6,912 nt of DNA from the NCBI GenBank assembly GCA_963520725.1, contig CAUQSG010000079.1, positions 1 through 6,912 of the forward strand, in the 5' to 3' direction. Below are positions 1-6,695 of this stretch, in pieces. Source of the stretch: JABCPE02 sp963520725 (GTDB taxonomy: Bacteria > Bacteroidota > Bacteroidia > Flavobacteriales > Weeksellaceae). The position numbers and the translations under genes were made by a program. The notes beneath the pieces are model-generated. The model saw only the letters and a program-made list of their open reading frames with translations, did not search any database and had not been told where the DNA came from. Position 1 is the first letter of the stretch. Each line of letters starts with the position of its first letter.

Positions 1-37
1 AGGTTAGTTTTTTTTAATTGTGTTTTATGTTTTTTAA

Positions 38-1699
38 TTAGAATTGTAAGTAAATAGGCATTACTTGTTCCGCAGATTTGAAATATCCATAAAGAATCAA
101 AAACAGGAAGAAAACCAAGATATAGACCACCATAGGAATGGTTTTGGTTCTTGCGATTACTTTATCAGCCAGATTATCAGGGATTAAGTGAAGAACCATC
201 GCTGCTAAAATCATCCATACCACGCCTTTATAATTATCATAAAAAGGACCAAATACGCTGATATCAAAGTTGTTAAAGATTTGATAAATCATCGTTTTAG
301 CGATTTCTAAATCTTCAGCTTTGAAGAAAATCCAAGCAAAACAAACAAAATGAAAAGTCAAAATACCAGATATGATTTTGTAAATTCGGCTTTGATTAAG
401 GGATGATAAACTTTTGTCAGTCAATAGCATCCATATTTTATGAATCCCAAGTCCCACGCCGTGGATAGCTCCCCAGATGATGAAATTCCAGCTGGCTCCG
501 TGCCAAAATCCTCCCAAAAGCATGGTAGTCAATAGGTTAAAGTTAGCCGCGATTCCGCTGGTTTTCTTTGTGATGAGAGCTGGAATTATAAAAATCAATA
601 ATAAAACAGCCGAAATCACTGCTGCCCAAAGATTGGATAAGTGGAACAGTTCTACTCCCATGATGAAAGAACCCACTAGGAATCCTCCCACAAAAATGAA
701 AGAAGCCACCGAGAAATTTCTGTTTCCGCCTAAAGGAATGTAAAGATAGTCTTTCAGCCATGTAGATAGAGAAATATGCCATCTTCTCCAAAATTCAGTA
801 ATGTTTAAACTCTGGTATGGCGACATGAAGTTAGGAGGGATTTTAAAGCCAAGCCAAAGCGCAATACCTATCGCAATCTCACTATAACCACTAAAATCAC
901 AATATATCACCATCGCATAGCCATAGACTGCCATCAGGTTTTCTACACCTGTGTGCAGGGCAGGATTATCAAACATATAATCCACCATGTTTAGGGTGAT
1001 GTAGTCTGATATGACCAGTTTTTTAATCAATCCCGAAATAATCAAGAAAAACCCTTTTGCGAAGTCGCGTTCCGAAATCACATACGGCTCGTTAATCTGT
1101 GGAACGAAATCATGCGCACGAACGATAGGCCCCATCATCAGTTTTGGGAAAAACGCCAAGAACAAAAGATAATCAGAAAATTTGTTCGCAGGCTTAAATT
1201 CTCCACGATAAACATCTACCGTATAGCTGAGATTTTCAAAAGTATAAAATGAAATCCCTATCGGAAGAATGAGGTTCAAAGGATTGAAATTGGTATCAAA
1301 TAGAGAATTAGAAATCTCGATAAAGAAATCCGTGTATTTAAAATAGAAAAGCATTCCGAGATTAAATAAAATACTCATAACCAGCAGGAATTTTTTCCTG
1401 CTTTGGCTTTTTTCTCTATAAATAGCATTGGATAAAAAGAAATCCACCACTGCTGAAATCAGCACCAAACCAACAAACCAGCCACTCGCTTTATAGAAAA
1501 AATAAAGTGAAAAAATGCAAAAGACATACCTGCGGGCTTTGTGGTGATTTCTTAAAGCAAAGAATAATAAAATAAATAGTGTGAAAAAATATACGAAAAA
1601 ACCATTGTTAAACAGCAACGGGTTTTTACTATCATATAGAAACTGCTGAAGGAAAGCGTTCCAGTCAAATGTTGCAAAAAATTCTTGTAATGGTTTCAT
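38..1699 (-). CDS. MBOAT family O-acyltransferase (AlgI/DltB/PatA-like)
   Basis: Polytopic inner-membrane acyltransferase of 553 residues, expected to take an acyl group (usually acetyl) from a cytoplasmic donor and deliver it to the periplasmic side for modifying an envelope or extracellular glycan. The family signature is clear. SPYQSLNITEFWRRWHISLS lies near residues 293-312, followed by LKDYLYIPLGGNR at 315-327. The conserved histidine motif GGFWHGASW (His400) comes next, with a second histidine at 413 in the AIHG motif. The C-terminus FKSAEQVMPIYLQF resembles the AlgI-type ending. About a dozen hydrophobic segments span the chain. Between GGNR and GGFWHG lie about 65 residues with two extra hydrophobic segments, longer than in classical AlgI. 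The ATG start directly follows the TAA of the SGNH gene with no gap, so the two are probably translationally coupled and share its promoter. The acceptor (peptidoglycan, capsule or exopolysaccharide) cannot be told from sequence, so no symbol is given. Confidence 0.93.
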   Translation of the reverse strand: MKPLQEFFATFDWNAFLQQFLYDSKNPLLFNNGFFVYFFTLFILLFFALRNHHKARRYVFCIFSLYFFYKASGWFVGLVLISAVVDFFLSNAIYREKSQSRKKFLLVMSILFNLGMLFYFKYTDFFIEISNSLFDTNFNPLNLILPIGISFYTFENLSYTVDVYRGEFKPANKFSDYLLFLAFFPKLMMGPIVRAHDFVPQINEPYVISERDFAKGFFLIISGLIKKLVISDYITLNMVDYMFDNPALHTGVENLMAVYGYAMVIYCDFSGYSEIAIGIALWLGFKIPPNFMSPYQSLNITEFWRRWHISLSTWLKDYLYIPLGGNRNFSVASFIFVGGFLVGSFIMGVELFHLSNLWAAVISAVLLLIFIIPALITKKTSGIAANFNLLTTMLLGGFWHGASWNFIIWGAIHGVGLGIHKIWMLLTDKSLSSLNQSRIYKIISGILTFHFVCFAWIFFKAEDLEIAKTMIYQIFNNFDISVFGPFYDNYKGVVWMILAAMVLHLIPDNLADKVIARTKTIPMVVYILVFFLFLILYGYFKSAEQVMPIYLQF

Positions 1700-3049
1700 T
1701 TATTTTTGTTTGTATTTTTTGTAGTCTTGGATGATTGCATTGTATATTTTTTCGGCTAAAACCTCTGCGCCTTTTCCATTCGGGTGGATGTAGTCTTTGT
1801 TTGCCAGTGGCGGGCTTTGTGTAGCCCATCTTACGATAGAGTTTTCTCCGCCCATGGATTCGAATTGGTTATAGAATGCCATTTTATTATCAAAAGCAAG
1901 TCTTGCTTGAGTTTGTATCAGATTAGGAATTCCGATAGCCGTTTTGTATTCTCCGCCGTATCTAAACGCCCTGTCCGCGGTACTTACTAGTAAGAAATCA
2001 GTTTTAGGGAAAGCGTTTCGCATTTTGCTCAGAATAGGCTGCATCATTTTTTCATAATGAGAATAGTTGGTATCTTTTGGTCTAAATAAAAGATTTACAC
2101 CATATTGGAAGACTATCAGGTCATAAGGATTAGCTTCTTGAATTGATTTCAAGAATTCTTCATTTATTCTGCTCAGCTCCACACCTGTGATTCCTCGGAA
2201 AGAGAAATTATCCAAAATTATCCCGTTTTCAGATTCAAAACCAACGCCAAATAATGGCAGTGATGATGTTTTGGATTTGATTTTTAGGGTGTTATCGGTG
2301 TTATCAGCTAATATTTTTCTATTAACCAAGTGATGTCCCTGTAATGTGTGTGCCACGCCATCTATTTCTATTTCAGCGTTTTCTGTCTTTCCGTAGAGAA
2401 TGTATTTTTGAATAGGTAAAGCGCTGTCTGTGAGGGTTCTATCTTGGTAAGTTCCACTTCCTGCACCTCTGAAAGTATGCCCAGAGATGTACATATTTTG
2501 TGCTTTAGGCGTCATGAAATTGGTGCTTTCCCAGCCTGTTCCAGAAACTCTCGCAGTCTGGCGAAACTGTGCTACATTAGAATGCATCGGCAGGAAACCA
2601 ACTCCCTGCCCGCCAAACTCCTGTTGTAGAAGTTTTCTCAGCGTTTGGGTAATGAGGTCGCCCTCTATCATACTGTCTCCAAAGTAGGCGATACGGATTT
2701 TGCCTTTTCCAGTGTTTTTCAGTTCAGTTAATTTCTGTGCTAAAATAGGCAAAGCGACGATGCTGTCTCCTTTGTGGAAATTAGTGATAAATTCAGGTTT
2801 TTTATACAGTTCAAAATCCTCTTGTGCGGCTTCTTTAGCAGGTTTTTCTGCTGTTTTCCCTGCGATAGCAGATTCACCACTTGCATTTTGCTCTTCTTCT
2901 GATTTTTTAAAAATATCAGAAACCAAATTTATTTTATCAAAAGCTTCAAACTTCCATCCATATACATATGATAGGATAGATGCTGACAGATAGACTAAAA
3001 AACAGGAGGTAACCAAGATTACCACCCTGTGAATTCTATTATTATTCAA
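1700..3049 (-). CDS. Membrane-anchored SGNH/GDSL-type hydrolase or acyltransferase, partner of the MBOAT
   Basis: The product is about 449 residues. An N-terminal membrane segment (about 9-30) is followed by a charged Lys/Glu/Ala-rich linker (about 48-80) and a periplasmic SGNH domain. Block I is AYFGDSMIEGD with nucleophile Ser126. Block II may be FSFRGITG. Block III is FQYGVN with Asn319. Block V is KDYIHPNGKG with Asp419 and His422, so the catalytic set looks complete. About 125 residues between blocks I and II (roughly 150-275) are rich in predicted beta strands and may be an inserted carbohydrate-binding-like module. Start choice: the open frame extends to a TTG at 3077-3079, but that TTG is the end of a -7 promoter box and an in-frame stop lies just upstream. 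The next plausible start is TTG at 3047-3049, giving MNNNRIHRVV before the membrane segment; GTG at 3023-3025 is an alternative. By analogy with PatA/PatB and AlgI/AlgJ pairs it probably completes O-acyl transfer, although an esterase role is possible. Confidence 0.85.
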   Translation of the reverse strand: MNNNRIHRVVILVTSCFLVYLSASILSYVYGWKFEAFDKINLVSDIFKKSEEEQNASGESAIAGKTAEKPAKEAAQEDFELYKKPEFITNFHKGDSIVALPILAQKLTELKNTGKGKIRIAYFGDSMIEGDLITQTLRKLLQQEFGGQGVGFLPMHSNVAQFRQTARVSGTGWESTNFMTPKAQNMYISGHTFRGAGSGTYQDRTLTDSALPIQKYILYGKTENAEIEIDGVAHTLQGHHLVNRKILADNTDNTLKIKSKTSSLPLFGVGFESENGIILDNFSFRGITGVELSRINEEFLKSIQEANPYDLIVFQYGVNLLFRPKDTNYSHYEKMMQPILSKMRNAFPKTDFLLVSTADRAFRYGGEYKTAIGIPNLIQTQARLAFDNKMAFYNQFESMGGENSIVRWATQSPPLANKDYIHPNGKGAEVLAEKIYNAIIQDYKKYKQK

Positions 3050-3076
3050 GATAATTTTTTTTATTACAACGAAGCG

Positions 3077-3107
3077 CAAATTTATTTATTTTGTCCAAAC
3101 TGAACAA
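3077..3107 (-). promoter_or_regulatory. Bacteroidota-type promoter of the SGNH-MBOAT operon
   Basis: Read on the minus strand, TTG (3107-3105) is followed by a 20-base spacer and TAAATTTG (3084-3077), an exact match to the TAnnTTTG -7 box at the usual spacing. Transcription should start near 3071, leaving about 20 bases before the TTG start at 3049. It begins directly after the U-tract of the glucosaminidase terminator. Confidence 0.65.
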
Positions 3108-3108
3108 A

Positions 3109-3146
3109 TTTTAAATAAAAAAGCTGTCTGAATTTTCAGACAGCTT
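3109..3146 (-). terminator. Rho-independent terminator of the glucosaminidase gene
   Basis: A perfect inverted repeat with 12-base arms (AAGCTGTCTGAA / TTCAGACAGCTT) and a 2-base centre occupies 3121-3146. On the minus strand it is followed by a T-rich run, TTTTATTTAA. It sits 6 bases past the glucosaminidase stop and should insulate that gene from the downstream SGNH operon. Confidence 0.88.
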
Positions 3147-3152
3147 ATGTTT

Positions 3153-3623
3153 TTAAGATAAATTAAATTTTTCGATAATCATTTTGACTCTTTTTTTCCA
3201 TTCTACAGGCTGTGTAGAATATCCCGCTGCGGCTATGGCTTTTACCCATTCAGCTGTATCTTTGATACCTTTTAAATCTGAGTAGTATTTTTTTCTTGAG
3301 AGAATCTGACAGAAAGCCTCATAGCTTTCTCTTGTGGAATCAAAACTTTTGTATTTTGATTTTGTTACCGTATTCTTACCTACAATTCCGAAATGGTTGT
3401 TGTAAGTTTTAGCTCCTTTACTTGTTCCGCCGCCTGTCTCTACGAAGGCTACAGCTAGGATAACTCCACTTGGTATTCCGTACTTTTCGGATAACTCTTC
3501 TGCTAGCTGCTCATTAGTTGTGATGTAGTTGTGTTTTTTTTGCTGAGCGTTTGCTGAAACAGAAAATAATGTTAAAACCAAACTCATGATTACTACTTTC
3601 AAATAATTAATTTCGTTTTTCAT
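3153..3623 (-). CDS. Secreted glucosaminidase-domain (GH73/FlgJ-like) peptidoglycan hydrolase
   Basis: A 156-residue exported protein predicted to cleave the glycan strand of peptidoglycan next to N-acetylglucosamine. The N-terminus has two lysines, a hydrophobic core (about 8-22) and a signal peptidase I site after ANA (24-26). The mature part is almost entirely a single GH73-type domain: GVILAVAFVETGGGTSKGAK carries the expected catalytic Glu62, followed by TYNNHFGI (73-80). The AAAGYSTQP stretch near 131-139 matches the family's Gly-Tyr-Ala/Ser-Thr motif. There is no LysM or other wall-binding repeat, so this is a minimal, one-domain enzyme. The open frame could extend to a TTG at 3642-3644, but that codon lies inside a promoter box; the ATG at 3621-3623 gives a proper signal peptide. 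It stands alone between its own promoter and a strong terminator. Roles in cell separation or wall remodelling are plausible but not shown. Confidence 0.9.
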   Translation of the reverse strand: MKNEINYLKVVIMSLVLTLFSVSANAQQKKHNYITTNEQLAEELSEKYGIPSGVILAVAFVETGGGTSKGAKTYNNHFGIVGKNTVTKSKYKSFDSTRESYEAFCQILSRKKYYSDLKGIKDTAEWVKAIAAAGYSTQPVEWKKRVKMIIEKFNLS

Positions 3624-3641
3624 ATCATTTAAATTTGGTTG

Positions 3642-3649
3642 CAAAATTA
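3642..3649 (-). promoter_or_regulatory. -7 promoter box of the glucosaminidase gene
   Basis: TAATTTTG on the minus strand matches TAnnTTTG exactly and lies 18 bases before the ATG. No clear TTG is found at the 17-23 base spacing upstream, so only the -7 element is supported. The untranslated leader would be very short. Confidence 0.45.
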
Positions 3650-3731
3650 CGCATAAAAATAGAAATGCCTAATTTTTAACAATTTATAACACTAAAACCG
3701 GCGCATCATTTTATATTTAGTTAAAAAAGTG

Positions 3732-5015
3732 TTAAAGTTGCTTATTTTTTTGGAAGATAAATAAAATACTCCAAATGAAAAGACAAGGCAGCAGCCAAGC
3801 CAAGCCGTAAGTTGCCAAAGGAAGGTAGTCGTGAAGAGGCTTAAAGCTCTCAAAACCAATGGATATCATAAAATCTGGTATCGCAAATATCCCTGCAACC
3901 AGCGTAACTCCTCTAAAAATAGAAATGGAAGTCCAGCTCTCGGGAACGAAATTGAGCAAAATAAGCGCCATGATGACAGGATAAATCAGCACAAGCACAG
4001 GAACTGCAATAGAAACGATGTTTTCTACGCCTGTCTGTCCTACAAAAACGCCTAAAATACAAGAGAAAACTACCACCAGCTTGTAGACCATTTCAGAATT
4101 TCCAAAAATATTTTTCATGAAATCTGCCGCTCCCGTAATGATACCGACAGCAGTAGTGAAACAAGCGATGCTGACACTTATACTTAGTAAAGTTTTCCCG
4201 ATGTCGCCTAGAATATGCCAGCTTACCTTCAAAAGAACTTCTGAACGGGAAATATCATCTGATGGGAAATGAGATTTTAGCACTGCTCCTGTATAGATAA
4301 ACCCTGCATAAATGATGAACAACGCCAAACCGCTTATCAATCCTGCATAGATGGTAAGCCTTCTTTTTTGTGAAAAGTCTAGTGAATCATCCATATTTAG
4401 AGAGGTGATGATTACTGCACCTATGATGATAGAAGCCATTCCGTCAAAAGTCTGATAGCCTTCTAAAAGCCCTAACGAAAAGGGTTTTTCTAAATTTGAT
4501 TTTGGGATTTCGTTATCAATGAAAAATACCGCTCCTAAAATGATAGTCAAAATGATTATCAGTAGGATAGGAGTGAGATATTCGCCCAAAATGTCCAGTA
4601 TCTTGCCTCGGTTGAAACAAAGATACATCACCAGCGAAAAATAAATAACTCCAAACCACAGAGAAGAAATCTCGATGCTGTCCTTTATGGAAAGTTCGTA
4701 AGCTACTGATGCTGTGCGCGGTATAGGAAAAGAAAGACAAATGCCGTAAATCAAAATTCCTATAACTAGCGCAAACACTGGATGCACCTTTTTCCCGAAA
4801 TCTATTACAGTTCCTTGTATTTTTGCCTGTGCAATAATGCCCATAAGAGGAATCAAAACGCCAGAAATACCAAATGCAATCGCTACAACATCCCAAGAAT
4901 CGGCAGCCTTGATGCCCAAAAGCGGCGGCAGAATGAAATTACCTCCACCAAATATCATAGAAAACATAGCAAAAGAGGTAATTAGAATTTTTTGAATTGA
5001 TAACTTCTTCTTCAT
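3732..5015 (-). CDS. brnQ: Branched-chain amino acid transport system II carrier protein (LIVCS family)
   Basis: A 427-residue integral membrane symporter predicted to import leucine, isoleucine and valine with Na+ or H+. The length matches the family, whose E. coli member has about 439 residues. The N-terminal signature FGGGNFILPPLLG (about 22-34) corresponds to the GAGNIIFPP motif of BrnQ proteins. About twelve hydrophobic segments follow over the whole length, with no large soluble domain, and the chain ends in a short Lys/Gln tail. The open frame can be extended ten residues to a TTG at 5043-5045, but that codon is the end of a TATTTTTG promoter box. The ATG at 5013-5015, preceded by A-rich AAGAAGAAAA, gives the usual short charged N-terminus. 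It appears monocistronic: a terminator precedes it, and the downstream glucosaminidase has its own -7 box. I saw no strong hairpin after its stop. Substrate specificity comes from family membership only. Confidence 0.92.
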   Translation of the reverse strand: MKKKLSIQKILITSFAMFSMIFGGGNFILPPLLGIKAADSWDVVAIAFGISGVLIPLMGIIAQAKIQGTVIDFGKKVHPVFALVIGILIYGICLSFPIPRTASVAYELSIKDSIEISSLWFGVIYFSLVMYLCFNRGKILDILGEYLTPILLIIILTIILGAVFFIDNEIPKSNLEKPFSLGLLEGYQTFDGMASIIIGAVIITSLNMDDSLDFSQKRRLTIYAGLISGLALFIIYAGFIYTGAVLKSHFPSDDISRSEVLLKVSWHILGDIGKTLLSISVSIACFTTAVGIITGAADFMKNIFGNSEMVYKLVVVFSCILGVFVGQTGVENIVSIAVPVLVLIYPVIMALILLNFVPESWTSISIFRGVTLVAGIFAIPDFMISIGFESFKPLHDYLPLATYGLAWLLPCLFIWSILFIFQKNKQL

Positions 5016-5042
5016 TTTTCTTCTTATTTTTAAAGCAAGTGA

Positions 5043-5050
5043 CAAAAATA
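5043..5050 (-). promoter_or_regulatory. -7 promoter box of brnQ
   Basis: TATTTTTG on the minus strand is an exact TAnnTTTG match. It leaves an untranslated leader of roughly 20-25 bases before the ATG at 5015. No convincing TTG -33 element was found at normal spacing. No T-box or amino-acid leader peptide was recognised. Confidence 0.45.
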
Positions 5051-5106
5051 GTATTTATTTATTAAATATTAGTTCGTTTTATGAAAATTTTGTTAAAAAT
5101 GTTTTT

Positions 5107-5144
5107 TGAGCAAAAATAAAATAGACAGGCAGGAGCCTATCTAT
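5107..5144 (-). terminator. Rho-independent terminator closing the lipoprotein cluster
   Basis: The minus-strand RNA can form a nine-pair stem, UAGAUAGGC with GCCUGUCUA (5122-5143), around a UCCU loop, including one U-G wobble. It is followed by the U-rich stretch UUUUAUUUUUG. On the plus strand the wobble becomes a C-A mismatch, which supports minus-strand use. It lies about 84 bases after the last lipoprotein stop; I see no other feature in between. Confidence 0.65.
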
Positions 5145-5227
5145 ATTATTATGTTTATCAGAGAATTGTATTTTATTTATAGTAAAAACAATGTATTTGG
5201 AACATTATCAATCTCTGTGGATGTATC

Positions 5228-5665
5228 TTATCGTAATATGTATCTTGTGAAAGTATATCTCAAACTATCTTTTTCATAGATATTATAATGATTTGAAATG
5301 TATAGAGAATCTCCATAAATAATGTATCTACCTCCCATTGGTCCATCTTTATCAATAGAATATTCTTGCTTCGTTTTTTTATTTCTTATATATGGATAAT
5401 GTACCCATGCCAATTGAGGATCTTGTTTAGTATAGTATTCATACTTTTTAGGATTATTAGTTTCTTGGAGGGCTTGAAATCTTTCTTCATCTTCTTCTCC
5501 AAGTTTCATAACTTCTCCATAAAATACCCTTTCTTTAACTTTTGAAGGTAAATCTTTGTAATCTATAATTGTTTTCTCTAATTCAAGAGTGCTGATGGTT
5601 TTAGTCTTATTATTACATGCTGTAAGGCTTAATAATATGGCTAATAGAAATTTTTTATTTTTCAT
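5228..5665 (-). CDS. Small predicted lipoprotein of unknown function (last gene of the cluster)
   Basis: This 145-residue protein starts at an ATG with a lipoprotein signal peptide: MKNKK, a hydrophobic core, then the lipobox LTAC with Cys17 as the lipidated residue. The +2 residue is Asn, not Asp, so an inner-membrane retention signal is not indicated. The mature part is hydrophilic, with a Glu-rich helical-looking stretch (about 50-70) and an aromatic C-terminal half rich in Tyr, including GGRYIIYGDSLYISNHY (about 111-127), probably beta strands. I do not recognise a named family. It begins 13 bases after the stop of the frameshifted lipoprotein gene, with no promoter box between, so it is probably co-transcribed with it. 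It may share a job with its neighbours at the outer membrane, but no function can be assigned. Confidence 0.8.
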   Translation of the reverse strand: MKNKKFLLAILLSLTACNNKTKTISTLELEKTIIDYKDLPSKVKERVFYGEVMKLGEEDEERFQALQETNNPKKYEYYTKQDPQLAWVHYPYIRNKKTKQEYSIDKDGPMGGRYIIYGDSLYISNHYNIYEKDSLRYTFTRYILR

Positions 5666-5678
5666 TATTTTGTCTTTT

Positions 5679-6196
5679 TTACTTTAGAAGAGCAGGCGGG
5701 TCGTATTCTTTGTCTGTCAGTATTTTATCTGTTATTGTGTCCAATATGGTCTCTCTTACAAGATATTCTTTTTCTTTTCCATCATTGAAAAATACCAATA
5801 TTGAAGAAATCTTTTGTTGTTTTGTGTAAAATATTGCTGCACCTCTTCTCAGTCGGGATTGTCTAGACTTTATAAGGTTAGACTCTCCCATCATTTGTTT
5901 CTCGCCACTTTCATAGTATTCAATATCATAATAATAGTTAGGTTCTTTTTGTAATGTAGAAACACTTTTTATAGAACCTGTCGGGTAAAATTCGGTTGCT
6001 TTTTTGACTATCCCATTTTTATTATAAAGTATTTCCCAAATTAGTATATCTCCATCATATGTTTTAGAACTTACCAAAGTATTATTTTTGAATTTTTTTC
6101 TACTTTGTAGCCATCAATATTATCAATTTCTATTCTGTCTTTTTTCTCGCAAGAAATCAAAACTAAACTTAATACTAAAATTATAATTTTATTCAT
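5679..6196 (-). pseudogene. Frameshifted lipoprotein gene with MORN/YwqK-like repeats
   Basis: Two frames together make one lipoprotein. The first starts at ATG 6194-6196 and encodes MNKIIILVLSLVLISC, a typical lipoprotein signal with Cys16, but ends at a TAA (6072-6074) after about 41 codons. The second frame, open from before 6077 to the stop at 5679, continues with YDGDILIWEILYNKNG and several repeats of the type Tyr-x-x-x-Gly-x-x-Lys, such as EFYPTGSIKS and EYYESGEKQMMGE. These resemble the MORN_2 repeats of YwqK-type proteins. One extra base in the A7 run (6093-6099) or the A5 run (6085-6089) fuses them into about 172 residues without a stop. The ORF that begins at TTG 6075-6077 lacks any signal peptide and is unlikely to be the native form. 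The cause could be mutation, phase variation, slippage or a homopolymer sequencing error. The gene sits between a good promoter and the 145-residue lipoprotein gene. Confidence 0.75.
6085..6099 (-). other. A7/A5 homopolymer runs at the frameshift point
   Basis: On the minus strand GAAAAAAATTCAAAAAT lies where the two lipoprotein frames meet. Adding one A to either run restores a single frame. Such tracts are common sites of slippage and of read errors. Confidence 0.6.
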
Positions 6197-6247
6197 AATA
6201 TATTTAATCTGTTAATTAAATGTAATGAGCGATTTAGGACAAAAATA
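6174..6247 (-). repeat. Duplicated leader, copy A
   Basis: Two blocks are shared with copy B. Bases 6174-6210 match 6700-6736 at 36 of 37 positions. Bases 6215-6247 match 6768-6800 at 31 of 33. The blocks hold the -7 box, untranslated leader and the first codons of a lipoprotein signal peptide. In this copy the blocks are only 4 bases apart and the signal peptide is intact. Confidence 0.88.
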
Positions 6248-6267
6248 TCAGTAGCAACTGCTGCTAC
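6240..6267 (-). terminator. Possible weak terminator after the 135-residue lipoprotein gene
   Basis: GTAGCA and TGCTAC arms (6251-6267) with a 5-base loop lie 8 bases after the stop of the upstream lipoprotein gene. On the minus strand they are followed by TGATATTTTTG. The 6-pair stem is short and the T-run doubles as the -7 box of the next promoter, so the terminator call is weak. Confidence 0.35.
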
Positions 6268-6269
6268 AA
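6240..6269 (-). promoter_or_regulatory. Promoter of the frameshifted lipoprotein gene (leader copy A)
   Basis: On the minus strand TTG (6269-6267), a 19-base spacer and TATTTTTG (6247-6240) match the Bacteroidota consensus in sequence and spacing. Transcription should start near 6234, about 40 bases before the ATG at 6196. The -33 region overlaps a small inverted repeat. Confidence 0.65.
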
Positions 6270-6275
6270 GAAGTA

Positions 6276-6683
6276 TTATTTTTCTTCGAAATCATAATAA
6301 AATTTATATCGTTTATTATCATTAAATTCTAAATAGACCGTATCTGATTTAATATCTTTTATATTTATTCTTTTACTGAAAATTTTATAATCTTCACGAT
6401 ATGCGCTGTCTATATTCCCAAAATTGGAAGATTTTATAGTCAAGTTTTTTGGTAATTCTTCTTTAAAAGAAACTGTCAGATAATCTTTCCTGCCCGCACC
6501 AAAAAAAGTATGAATACCTATTTCTACCCATTTATAAACTCCATCTTTTTCTTCTACCTTATAATATCGGGTATTAGTTTCTATATTTTCAAATGATTTA
6601 TACACTGTAAATTTAGTATATACACAGCTAGTCAATAAAAAGACACATAAAACCAAACCAATGTTATTTATATTAAATTTCAT
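6276..6683 (-). CDS. Small predicted lipoprotein of unknown function (first gene of the cluster)
   Basis: This 135-residue protein starts at an ATG and has a lipoprotein signal peptide with lipobox LTSC, Cys20. The mature part is hydrophilic, rich in Lys, Tyr and Phe, and alternates in a way that suggests beta strands (for example YYKVEEKDGVYKWVEIG near 40-56 and a C-terminal DTVYLEFNDNKRYKFYYDF). No known family or catalytic motif is recognised. It does not resemble the two lipoproteins downstream beyond the lipobox. Its ATG lies 12 bases after the stop of an eight-codon stub that copies the signal-peptide start of the next lipoprotein gene, so its coding sequence appears to sit behind a borrowed leader. 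It ends 79 bases before the next lipoprotein ATG. Confidence 0.8.
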   Translation of the reverse strand: MKFNINNIGLVLCVFLLTSCVYTKFTVYKSFENIETNTRYYKVEEKDGVYKWVEIGIHTFFGAGRKDYLTVSFKEELPKNLTIKSSNFGNIDSAYREDYKIFSKRINIKDIKSDTVYLEFNDNKRYKFYYDFEEK

Positions 6684-6695
6684 ATCATTATTTTT

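Noticed and set aside
477..3000. Several plus-strand open frames of 60-100 codons and one minus-strand frame (543-791) inside the MBOAT and SGNH genes
   Set aside because: All overlap long conserved genes, and their translations show no recognisable motifs. They are shadows of the real coding frames.
3624..3731. Possible terminator after brnQ around the GC-rich patch near 3695-3708
   Set aside because: Only short AT arms can pair around the GC patch, and no stable stem with a following T-run was found.
4516..4896. 126-codon minus-strand open frame inside the brnQ gene
   Set aside because: It lies in another frame of a well-supported transporter gene, is rich in Cys, His and Phe without any domain logic, and has no promoter or start context.
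3831..4985. Plus-strand open frames opposite brnQ
   Set aside because: Composition is typical of antisense shadows (Asn, Lys and Arg rich), and no plus-strand promoter or conserved motif was seen.
6075..6077. TTG as the native start of the 132-residue repeat protein
   Set aside because: The fragment would lack the lipoprotein signal encoded in the adjoining frame directly upstream. A single base restores the full gene, which is the simpler reading.
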